A stretch of 64,000 nt of DNA, taken from an uncultured Flavobacteriaceae bacterium (GTDB lineage: Bacteria > Bacteroidota > Bacteroidia > Flavobacteriales > Flavobacteriaceae). A model generated the notes under the pieces. The model worked only from the letters and a program-made list of their open reading frames with translations. It did not search any database and was not told where the DNA came from. Location: NCBI GenBank assembly GCA_943787365.1, contig CALSMD010000001.1, positions 669,042-733,041 of the forward strand. The letters run 5' to 3'. The translations under genes and the position numbers were made by a program. This document shows, one piece after another, positions 1-7,144 of this stretch (its first letter is position 1; every line of letters begins with the position of its first letter).

Positions 1-403
1 TCACGTTTTCGCCAGAAGCACGCCACGTTCTTTCAATACTGATAGACCCCGCAAGAGCAAACATTTTTGGGAGAAATCCAGATTTCATAGTTTCTTTCGC
101 CGCTACAAAATAGATGTTCAATTTAGGATTCCATAAGTAGCCTACGTTTTTAATATTGTCATCGCGTCCGCTGAGGGCTGCGTTAAACACATGAAACATC
201 GCCATCACATCCGCAAAATACGTTTGATGGTTAGAAATAAACAAGACGTTATTTTGAGGTAAATTTCGTAAAATCTCGGAGCCTTCTATCTGAAGTTCGT
301 TAAATCCTCTGTAACGTCGGTGACTTAATACCCCTGCAATTCGAATGATCCATTTTTTAAGAAATAAAAATTGACCGAATATATTTTTCTTGAAAAGACC
401 CAT
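1..403 (-). CDS. 1-acyl-sn-glycerol-3-phosphate acyltransferase family protein (PlsC-like), 3' part outside window
   Basis: The gene begins with ATG at 403 on the minus strand (MGLFKKNIFGQ) and runs off the left edge after 134 codons, so only the N-terminal part is present. It holds the acyltransferase block SNHQTYFADV around residues 56-65, followed by a second block with AAKETMKSGFLPK and SISIERTW. PlsC-type enzymes transfer an acyl chain to lysophosphatidic acid or a related lysolipid at the inner membrane. The catalytic His and Asp here are five residues apart (H-QTYFA-D) instead of the usual four; I recall this spacing from other Bacteroidota homologues, so it looks like a subfamily trait. 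It is head-to-tail with the Nudix gene on the same strand, 35 bp downstream of that gene's stop. Confidence 0.8.
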   Translation of the reverse strand, partial: MGLFKKNIFGQFLFLKKWIIRIAGVLSHRRYRGFNELQIEGSEILRNLPQNNVLFISNHQTYFADVMAMFHVFNAALSGRDDNIKNVGYLWNPKLNIYFVAAKETMKSGFLPKMFALAGSISIERTWRASGENV

Positions 404-438
404 TAAAATTTTAAAAAAAGTTATTCTGCAAACGTAAG

Positions 439-1086
439 CTATTTTTTTAAAATTTGATTTAACATTGATTTAATTTCTATCAACATCATGGCGGTCGCTC
501 CCCAAACAATACGTCCGTTGAGTTTAAAAGCTGGCACTTCGTAAGGACTACCGTCAGCAGCTAATATTTTAGATACAACCTCAGACTTGTCATCCATAAA
601 GTCTGTCAAAGACACTTCAAGAACGGCATCTACTTCAGATTCCTGAAGTGTGAACGTCAGTGGTGCATGTGCAATCCCTAAAAAAAGAGATACCAAAAAA
701 TTACTGGGCGGTATATAAATAGAGGTCAATTCGCGGAGAACTGTGATTTTTTCAGAAGAAACACCAATCTCTTCCCAAGTCTCTCGTAAAGCGGTGGCTT
801 CCATCCCATCGTCTTCGGGTTCTGGTTTTCCTCCAGGAAATCCCACTTGCGCAGAATGCACCCCTTTATAGGATTTACGTAAAATTAAAACCAAGAGCGT
901 CTCCCCTTCTTTACTCGGGTAAAATAACGCCAAAACAGCCGCCAATTTTGCGGATTTCTGTTCTTCTTTATAGCGTTCCATTAATTGCTTTCGAAACGAA
1001 GGAGCCATTTTTAACTGCGTCTCTATGCCCGGTAAACTAAGTTTATTTATTTTTGAAATCGCTTTTTCAAATGCCTTAAATCTCAT
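439..1086 (-). CDS. Nudix hydrolase, CoA pyrophosphatase type
   Basis: A 215-aa protein with a Nudix box at residues 86-109, ending REtWEEIGV, which supplies the Mg2+-binding glutamates. It is directly preceded by a stretch at 64-86 with LLVLILRKS and QVGFPGG, matching the NuCoA signature of Nudix enzymes that cleave CoA or acyl-CoA to 3',5'-ADP and phosphopantetheine. The family normally has about 200 residues, so length fits. There is no signal peptide, so it is cytoplasmic. It starts 31 bp from, and divergent to, the cyclophilin gene at 1117, so their promoters must overlap. CoA specificity is inferred from the motif; another nucleoside diphosphate substrate is possible. Confidence 0.85.
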   Translation of the reverse strand: MRFKAFEKAISKINKLSLPGIETQLKMAPSFRKQLMERYKEEQKSAKLAAVLALFYPSKEGETLLVLILRKSYKGVHSAQVGFPGGKPEPEDDGMEATALRETWEEIGVSSEKITVLRELTSIYIPPSNFLVSLFLGIAHAPLTFTLQESEVDAVLEVSLTDFMDDKSEVVSKILAADGSPYEVPAFKLNGRIVWGATAMMLIEIKSMLNQILKK

Positions 1087-1116
1087 ATATTACAATTCAA
1101 TAAATTAATACGATCC

Positions 1117-1806
1117 ATGCGACTAGTTATACTTTTCTTTTTAAGTTGTGTTTTGTTGAGTTGTGAAGGTAAGAAAACAAAAACAATCGAGCCTAAAAAA
1201 AGTGACTCTACTTCCATCACAAAAGAACCGACCCAAGAAAAAAAAGAACCGAATTTTCTTCTGAGCGATGCGAATGTCATGGAATTTTTCTTGGACTATG
1301 ACCAAAAGCATAAAGAAAATACGGTCAGAATCACCACCGATTTTGGAACCATTGATGTCCAATTGTTTGAGGCGACTAAGTTCCACCGCTCTAACTTTAT
1401 ATACCTCATAAAAAAACAGTATTTCGACGGGACTCAATTTTACAGAGTCATTCAAAATTTTGTCATTCAAGGGGGCAATAGTGATGACCGAGAAACGTCC
1501 CTAAAACGACGAAAGATCGGAAAATACTTACTTCCAAATGATTACGATAAAGGATTTAAACACGACCGTGGCATGCTGAGTATGCCGAGCAAAAACATAG
1601 AAAACCCCTATAAGAAGGCCTCCCCTTTTGAGTTTTTCATTGTGCAGCAACAAGGCGGAGCGCATCATTTGGATGGCGATTATACCATTTTTGGAAAAGT
1701 GATTCGCGGTATGGACGTGGTCGATAAAATTGCTGCCGTTCCCACCGATACTTCCGATTGGCCACTTCAAAATGTATTCATCCGAAAAATTGAAATTTTA
1801 AAATAA
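1117..1806 (+). CDS. Peptidyl-prolyl cis-trans isomerase, cyclophilin type, lipoprotein
   Basis: A 229-aa protein with a short signal peptide and lipobox (CVLLSC) at the N terminus, then a Lys/Ser/Thr-rich linker to about residue 48, then a cyclophilin domain. Recognisable cyclophilin blocks are TTDFGTIDVQLF, GTQFYRVIQNFVIQGG (with the conserved Phe-Arg) and HDRGMLSM. The domain catalyses proline isomerisation in folding proteins, here probably at the periplasmic face of a membrane because of the lipid anchor. The core is on the short side, as in bacterial PpiA/PpiB, but carries an insertion around NDYDKGFKHDRG. Divergently transcribed from the Nudix gene. Confidence 0.85.
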   Translation: MRLVILFFLSCVLLSCEGKKTKTIEPKKSDSTSITKEPTQEKKEPNFLLSDANVMEFFLDYDQKHKENTVRITTDFGTIDVQLFEATKFHRSNFIYLIKKQYFDGTQFYRVIQNFVIQGGNSDDRETSLKRRKIGKYLLPNDYDKGFKHDRGMLSMPSKNIENPYKKASPFEFFIVQQQGGAHHLDGDYTIFGKVIRGMDVVDKIAAVPTDTSDWPLQNVFIRKIEILK

Positions 1807-1881
1807 TTTTAAATCTACAAGGGGTATAATATATTTTGAGTAAATTGTGAAAATCTATTTTAACATTCAAAATCATAAACC

Positions 1882-4020
1882 ATGAAAATTACTGTACCAA
1901 AATCTTACCTCAAAGTTTTTTGTTTGAGTCTTCTAACCCTGATTATAAGTTGTAAAAAAGACATGAAAACACAAGCTGAAAATGTATTATTACAAGAGTG
2001 GAATGGCCCCTACGGCGGCGTTCCAGCCTTTGATAAAATGACTGTGAATGACATTCAAGAAGCCGTAGAAACAGGCATGGAACTCAATCTTGCAGAGATC
2101 GAAGCCATTGCAAATTCAACAGAACCAGCCACCTTTGAAAATACCATCGCAGCGATGGAACGCTCAGGAGCAGAATTGGACCGGGTTTTTTCATACTATG
2201 GGATTATGAGTGCCAATATGTCGTCTCCTGAATTCAGAGAAATACAAGGAGTGCTCGCACCAAAACTATCTGAATTTTCTTCTAAAATCAACCAGAATAA
2301 AGCCCTTTTTGAACGCATTAAAACGGTCTATAAAGCGGCTTTAGTAACACCTTTGGATGCCGACCAACAACGTGTTGTTGAACTTACGTATAACGGATTT
2401 GCCATGCGTGGTGCAGAATTAGGTGCAGAAAAGAAAGCACGTTATGCGGCAATCGACAAAGAATTATCAACCCTCTATAACACCTTCTCAGACAATGTGC
2501 TTCACGATGAAGAAAATTATGTGACCTTTTTAAATGACGATCAGTTGGATGGACTTTCAGAAGGATTTATTAAATCTGCCGCCGCCATCGCCACTGAAAA
2601 AGGAAAAGAAGGCAGTTATGCGATTACAAATTCGCGTTCGTCAATGGATCCATTTCTTACTTATTCTACAAACAGAGATTTAAGAAAACAAGTGTGGACC
2701 AATTATTATGCACGTGGTGACAATGGAGATGAATACGACAACAATAATATTATTGCACAGATTTTGAAATTACGTCGGGAGCGTGTAGAATTATTAGGAC
2801 ATAAAAATTATGCCGAATGGCGTTTACAAGATCGCATGGCAAAAACGCCCGAAAATGCGTTGGCTTTGATGGAAGCCGTTTGGCCTGCATCCATTGCACG
2901 TGTTCATGAAGAAGTGACGGACATGCAAGCCGTGGCCAATGCGAGTGGCGCAAAAATGACGATTGAGCCTTGGGATTACCGTTTCTATGCTGAAAAAGTA
3001 CGGGTGGCTAAATACGATTTAAACAGTGATGAAGTGAAACAATACCTTCAACTCGACAAATTGAGAGATGCGATGTTTTACGTCGCAGGACGTTTGTTTA
3101 ATTATGAATTCACGCCGGTACCAGAAGGCAGTGTGCCTGTCTTCCAAGAAGATGTAAAAGTTTGGGAAGTGACGGACAAAGATTCTGGAGCCCACATTGG
3201 ACTTTGGTATTTAGACCCCTATGCACGTCAAGGGAAACGTTCTGGAGCGTGGGCAACCACCTACCGAAGTCATACAACCTTTGATGGTAAAAAAACAGTG
3301 CTGGCTTCTAACAACTCCAACTTTGTGAAACCCGCAAAAGGGGAAGCCTTGTTAGTGTCTTGGGACGATGCGACCACCTTTTTTCATGAGTTTGGACATG
3401 CGTTGCACTTCTTTTCGTCGAATGTGAAATACCCCACTTTGAACGGTGGTGTGAGAGATTATACAGAGTTTCAATCTCAATTGTTAGAACGTTGGTTGTC
3501 CACGGACGAAGTAATCAATCAGTTTTTAGTGCATTACAAAACGGGGGCTGTGATTCCACAAGAATTGGTGGCAAAAATCAAAAAAGCAGCAACGTTTAAT
3601 CAAGGATTTGGAACGACCGAATATTTAGCTTCTGCATTGATGGACATGAAACTTCACCTTGCAGACCCTGAAAACATTGATATTGATGCGTTTGAAAGAC
3701 AAACCTTAGCAGACCTGAAAATGCCCACAGAACTTCCAATGCGTCACCGCACGCCTCATTTTGGACATGTATTTTCTGGGGAGGGCTATGCTACAGCTTA
3801 CTATGGCTATATGTGGGCAGATGTACTGACTGCCGATGCTGCAGAAGCGTTTCAAGAAGCCCCAGGCGGGTTTTATGACAAAGAGGTCGCCCAACGTTTG
3901 GTGAAGTATTTATTTGAACCACGAAACTCTATGGATCCTGCGGAAGCCTACAGATTGTTTAGAGGTCGTGATGCTAAAAAAGAGGCCTTGATGCGCGACC
4001 GTGGTTTTCCTGTAAACTAA
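1882..4020 (+). CDS. M3 family metallopeptidase (peptidyl-dipeptidase Dcp-like), lipoprotein
   Basis: A 712-aa protein with an N-terminal lipobox (LTLIISC), so it is predicted to be a periplasmic lipoprotein, unlike the cytoplasmic E. coli Dcp. The zinc site HEFGH lies at residues 502-506 within DATTFFHEFGHALH, and the third zinc-ligand Glu is expected in the helix after it (TEFQSQLLERW). The all-helical N-terminal half and the C-terminal HRTPHFGHVFSGEGYATAYYGY block are typical of M3A enzymes. The family removes dipeptides or cleaves short peptides. Length matches Dcp (about 680 aa plus signal). It stands alone, followed by a strong palindrome that probably ends transcription. Confident in family; exact substrate unknown. 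Confidence 0.92.
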   Translation: MKITVPKSYLKVFCLSLLTLIISCKKDMKTQAENVLLQEWNGPYGGVPAFDKMTVNDIQEAVETGMELNLAEIEAIANSTEPATFENTIAAMERSGAELDRVFSYYGIMSANMSSPEFREIQGVLAPKLSEFSSKINQNKALFERIKTVYKAALVTPLDADQQRVVELTYNGFAMRGAELGAEKKARYAAIDKELSTLYNTFSDNVLHDEENYVTFLNDDQLDGLSEGFIKSAAAIATEKGKEGSYAITNSRSSMDPFLTYSTNRDLRKQVWTNYYARGDNGDEYDNNNIIAQILKLRRERVELLGHKNYAEWRLQDRMAKTPENALALMEAVWPASIARVHEEVTDMQAVANASGAKMTIEPWDYRFYAEKVRVAKYDLNSDEVKQYLQLDKLRDAMFYVAGRLFNYEFTPVPEGSVPVFQEDVKVWEVTDKDSGAHIGLWYLDPYARQGKRSGAWATTYRSHTTFDGKKTVLASNNSNFVKPAKGEALLVSWDDATTFFHEFGHALHFFSSNVKYPTLNGGVRDYTEFQSQLLERWLSTDEVINQFLVHYKTGAVIPQELVAKIKKAATFNQGFGTTEYLASALMDMKLHLADPENIDIDAFERQTLADLKMPTELPMRHRTPHFGHVFSGEGYATAYYGYMWADVLTADAAEAFQEAPGGFYDKEVAQRLVKYLFEPRNSMDPAEAYRLFRGRDAKKEALMRDRGFPVN

Positions 4021-4042
4021 AAAATTACATATAGTATTTGAT

Positions 4043-4180
4043 AAAGAGGGAGTCTAAAAAGTAGAAAATCTGTCAATCTGAACTCGTTTCAGAATCTCAA
4101 TTCACAGATATTCAATTTGTTTTAGAATCTGAAACGAGTTCAGATTGACAAAGCAAAGCTTTTCAGACTCCCTCTTTTTT
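4043..4180. terminator. Nested palindromic repeat ending in a T-run
   Basis: Two stacked inverted repeats. The outer arms are 4043-4061 and 4159-4177 (19 nt, one mismatch). The inner arms are 4072-4097 and 4124-4149 (26 nt, almost perfectly complementary). The right outer arm is followed by a run of T. It sits just after the M3 peptidase stop and can serve as its terminator. The inner arm resembles the 'GTCA(T)TCTGAAC' palindromes that I know to be dispersed in Flavobacteriaceae genomes, so it may be a repetitive element reused as a terminator. Confidence 0.65.
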
Positions 4181-4190
4181 TATTTGAATA

Positions 4191-4618
4191 GTGTGAAACT
4201 CCTTCTATTTCATTTATATTTTTTACCCATTATTAATTTGTTTTAAAACGCAAGTAATACTCAGTCAGACTGTTACGGTGAAATTTATGTGTCTTTTTTT
4301 TGGAGGTTTAAAAAATATGTTATACGTTTGAATGATGAAGATCCCGAATCTAAATCTTAGTAAGTAGCTTGACCGAAGTATAGATATTATTTTACTAGAA
4401 TTATAGAACAGTTGGGGAACTAGAGTGGTTCGATATACGCCTGTTTGGGAGGTATTGAGTTGCTCTAAAGAAAAGATATAATGGAGATGCAAAAGCTGTT
4501 GGATGTGGCATTACAAAAATTAAATAAAATAAATAATGACAAACAAAAAGTTGTGTTATCCCGGAATATATGCCCGTTAACACACCCTTTTGTTGACATA
4601 TAACTAGTTGTAGGCAAT
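4191..4618 (+). repeat. Island leader repeat, copy 1 (promoter plus GTT-ended leader)
   Basis: About 428 bp closely similar to 24552-24979 (most of 4335-4610 is nearly identical) and more distantly to 47830-48059. It holds a conserved Bacteroidota-type promoter: TTTG at 4299-4302, 20-nt spacer, TACGTTTG at 4323-4330. Similarity ends right after a GTTGTAG core (4607-4613) followed by GCAAT. Two tiny frames are preserved between copies: a GTG-started peptide reading ..RYTPVWEVL.. near 4425-4480, and a 40-codon frame 4481-4603 (MEMQKLLDVAL..). No known family recognised. I infer a promoter-bearing leader for the accessory ORFs that follow. Confidence 0.75.
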
Positions 4619-4669
4619 ATCGCCGAACACAAATTGAAAAATAATTATTAAATTTAAACAACGGAACAC

Positions 4670-6022
4670 ATGAAAAACAAATTAAAGAACTTACTCAAAC
4701 TAGGAATCTTAATCCTATTTATAGGTTGCAACAAAGATTCTGAGCCTATTTTAGAACAGGAACAGCAAACCGAAAACCTAACAAACACCTTTTTTACAAA
4801 AAGAGTAAAGATTGATGACATTCCCGAAATCTCATCATACTTAGGTACAAACTCTAAAAAAAGCTTGCTCTCTAAAAACAGTAGCAACAAGGTTATTTTT
4901 AATTTTGAAGACATTTTGGAAGTTGTAGATACCCTTGGACAAACCACATATTCCATAAACTTCTCCATGGCGAATACGCCCAAGACAGTAATGTACAATC
5001 TTGTTATTGGTAAGGACTCTCTAGGGCAAAAAACAGACCCCATAATCTTAAAATATTCTAGCAAACAAGAAACCTATAATGAATGGGCTAATAATGATTT
5101 TAGGTTTGGATTCTTTAGCGGTAATTTGGAGTTGTTCTCTTACTCTGATTTTTTTGAAAACAATACTTTTTCAAAAACAGCAAAGAACAACGATTGTGGC
5201 ATTCAATTTGACGCCAATGGAGATCCAATACCTTGTTTCAGAAATGAGATAACTAGAGGAGCACCAACAAATAGTAATAGCGGTGGCGGAATTCCAAACA
5301 ATAATAATAACCCCAGTGGCTCAGGGATTCACTCTCCCAATCCACCAAGCAGAGGCTCAGGTTGCAGAATAAGCACCTATTGGAGAAAATGTGGAGGCTC
5401 TAACCAATACACAGCACATAGTGCTGCATCTTGTGGAGGCGATGGCGGAGGTGCAGGTTTGGTACTTAGGATAAACTGTGGTAGTGGTGGTGGAGGAACT
5501 AACTATAGTCCTCCGGTATTTAGCAAAAGTAGTGCTAAAGGAAATGACGATTGTGACCGCTGTAAAGCAGGAATATCAGGTGGAGTTGGTGTAAATACCT
5601 CTACCGTAGTTGCAGAAAAACTTAATGCCCTTTTAAGCGTAGACCCTTTTAAACTTTTAGAAATTGACTGTGACCAAATAAAGAATTGGCAAAGTTTAGC
5701 ACAACATACGCCTCCACAATCTATAAAAGATAAAATTCAAGATTTAAAAAACAATCATGAAGCTTTATTAGGTGATTGGGATATACAATATTTAAATGAT
5801 GCTGGAGGAACAATTGTAAATATGGATTATTTTGGCGTCAATATTACGGCATTACCAAATAATCCATCTACTGGACAGCAATTTACTCCTCAACAATTTT
5901 TAGATTATTTCAGAAGAAATATTAATAATTTTGTAGATGGCACAAATTTTTCTCCTTATTGCGAAATTTCTGCAATTTGTCCAACAGGAAACAAATCTTA
6001 TGGAATTCTAGCAATCCTTTAG
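4670..6022 (+). CDS. Lipoprotein of unknown function, N-terminal part of a disrupted gene
   Basis: 450 codons starting MKNKLKNLLKL with lipobox (LILFIGC), so an exported lipoprotein. Residues ~195-275 form a Gly/Ser/Asn-rich, low-complexity linker with several Cys, and the C-terminal part contains FSPYCEISAICPTGN. The frame stops at TAG 6020-6022, but the same frame reopens at once and continues to 6469 with a typical protein sequence. Around 6000-6030 the -1 frame reads WNSSNPLGADY, a segment I would expect inside this family, so two compensating 1-nt indels explain the break. The full product would be about 600 aa. I recall similar long Flavobacteriaceae lipoproteins of unknown role but no named function. 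It is the first gene after leader copy 1. Confidence 0.7.
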   Translation: MKNKLKNLLKLGILILFIGCNKDSEPILEQEQQTENLTNTFFTKRVKIDDIPEISSYLGTNSKKSLLSKNSSNKVIFNFEDILEVVDTLGQTTYSINFSMANTPKTVMYNLVIGKDSLGQKTDPIILKYSSKQETYNEWANNDFRFGFFSGNLELFSYSDFFENNTFSKTAKNNDCGIQFDANGDPIPCFRNEITRGAPTNSNSGGGIPNNNNNPSGSGIHSPNPPSRGSGCRISTYWRKCGGSNQYTAHSAASCGGDGGGAGLVLRINCGSGGGGTNYSPPVFSKSSAKGNDDCDRCKAGISGGVGVNTSTVVAEKLNALLSVDPFKLLEIDCDQIKNWQSLAQHTPPQSIKDKIQDLKNNHEALLGDWDIQYLNDAGGTIVNMDYFGVNITALPNNPSTGQQFTPQQFLDYFRRNINNFVDGTNFSPYCEISAICPTGNKSYGILAIL

Positions 6023-6133
6023 GAGCAGATTATTAAATTAGATATTTCACTTTATAATGGTCCTGGTGGTAATATTTTAGCTAATGATGGAGTTGTTATT
6101 TTAGCAGAGAACACACCTAATTATTGGAGATTT

Positions 6134-6469
6134 ATGACTATGGAAGCACCTTATGATAGTGAACATCCTGTTACAGGAACAAGACAATTTGGAATTGAAC
6201 AAAATTCTAATGGTTCTTATAATATATATGTAAGAGGAGTGGATAGGTTTACTAGCAGAATACAAGAAGCTACAGTTGGTATATTTACAAACCCTTTTCT
6301 TTTTGCAGATTCTCTTTGGGAAAGTTTTCAAGAAAAAACTAATCAATTTGTTAATTCAAATGGCGGTGTTTCAACTATTAACACTCCAATAACTAGCAGA
6401 CCAAATTTCAATAAAGTTAAAGAAGTTTTAGAAGGTAGTAGACCTGTTTCTGATTTAGGGTGCAATTAA
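6134..6469 (+). pseudogene. C-terminal part of the disrupted lipoprotein gene
   Basis: 111 codons from the first ATG after the break (MTMEAPYDSEHPVTGTRQFG), in the same frame as the ORF at 4670. The open frame actually extends back to 6023 and upstream residues (LYNGPGGN, NTPNYWRF) also look coding. Blocks such as HPVTGTRQFG and YVRGVDRFT resemble the C-terminal region of the same family of Flavobacteriaceae lipoproteins. On its own it has no signal peptide and no obvious ribosome binding site, so it is best read as the tail of the gene at 4670. A genuine separate small protein is less likely. Whether the break is biological or a base-calling error cannot be decided from sequence alone. Confidence 0.6.
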
Positions 6470-6480
6470 AAAATACATAT

Positions 6481-6948
6481 ATGAAATATATAATTAATCA
6501 TTTACAAAAAATTTATTTTATTCTTTTTAGTTTATTTATCATAGGAATAATATTTATTCAATTTAATATTGTTGAACTGAACTCTATTATAGGGCATTTA
6601 ATAGGTTATTTATTACCTTCAATATTGATATTAAATTTAATCCATCTTTTCTCACTATGTAAAGAAAAACTATATAATAAAATCACAAACAATTCACTAA
6701 AAACAACAATTTTTTCAATTATTAGTTTCTTTATATTTCTTCTTTTAACTAAATTAGAATTAATAAACCCATTGCTAGGCTATGTTTTTATTTATTTAGT
6801 TTTTCCAAACATGTTATTAGTTTTTCTAATTTCTCTCCTGATTCTTTATAGAGATGACAAAATAATAATAAGAAATCTTTTAAAAAAATCATTTATATGG
6901 TTTTTAATATTAATTATTGGAATAATACTAAATAAGTATATATTTTAA
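6481..6948 (+). CDS. Small hydrophobic membrane protein, unknown function
   Basis: I prefer the ATG at 6481 (MKYIINHLQKIYFILF), giving 155 aa, over an upstream GTG at 6460 that overlaps the previous stop. The protein is very rich in Ile, Leu, Phe, Lys and Asn and has about four membrane segments (approximately residues 12-32, 40-60, 80-100, 110-130, possibly a fifth near the end, WFLILIIGIILNKYIF). Coding sequence is much more AT-rich than the flanking core genes, as expected for recently acquired DNA. It lies in accessory island 1, followed within 50 bp by an attC-like element. No family recognised; I cannot assign a role. Confidence 0.6.
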   Translation: MKYIINHLQKIYFILFSLFIIGIIFIQFNIVELNSIIGHLIGYLLPSILILNLIHLFSLCKEKLYNKITNNSLKTTIFSIISFFIFLLLTKLELINPLLGYVFIYLVFPNMLLVFLISLLILYRDDKIIIRNLLKKSFIWFLILIIGIILNKYIF

Positions 6949-6991
6949 ATATGGTAGTATAAATTATTGAATTTACAATTAAAAATACAAA

Positions 6992-7122
6992 CCACAACAC
7001 GGTATATAAAAAATAGCAGTTAAGTGCAAACTAGAAAGTTTGTGCTTTTCTGTTATCTTTATTACAAATTGAAAGTATTAGCTTTTTTATTTTGCTACTT
7101 TTCATATACCAACACGTTGTAA
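6992..7122 (+). repeat. attC-like palindromic element 1
   Basis: Starts CCACAAC and ends GTTGTAA (7116-7122). The stem arms are ggtatataaaaaatagc (7001-7017) and gctacttttcatatacc (7094-7110): 15 of 17 positions pair, and the two exceptions would be A.C on the top strand but G.T wobbles on the bottom strand. Unpaired spacers of unequal size sit between the end boxes and the stem. A small inner hairpin lies around 7024-7045. It separates two ORFs of island 1. Structure resembles integron attC sites; the end box departs from the GTTRRRY consensus. Confidence 0.55.
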
Positions 7123-7144
7123 CTAATTTTAAAAACCAATAGTC

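Noticed and set aside
4191..4618. Leader repeat as an insertion sequence
   Set aside because: No transposase-length ORF, no terminal inverted repeats and no target duplications are visible at its borders.
6992..7122. Reading the attC-like elements simply as rho-independent terminators
   Set aside because: No T-run follows the stems, the arms are about 75 nt apart, and the G.T wobbles favour the bottom strand, which is not what a transcript terminator of the upstream gene would need.
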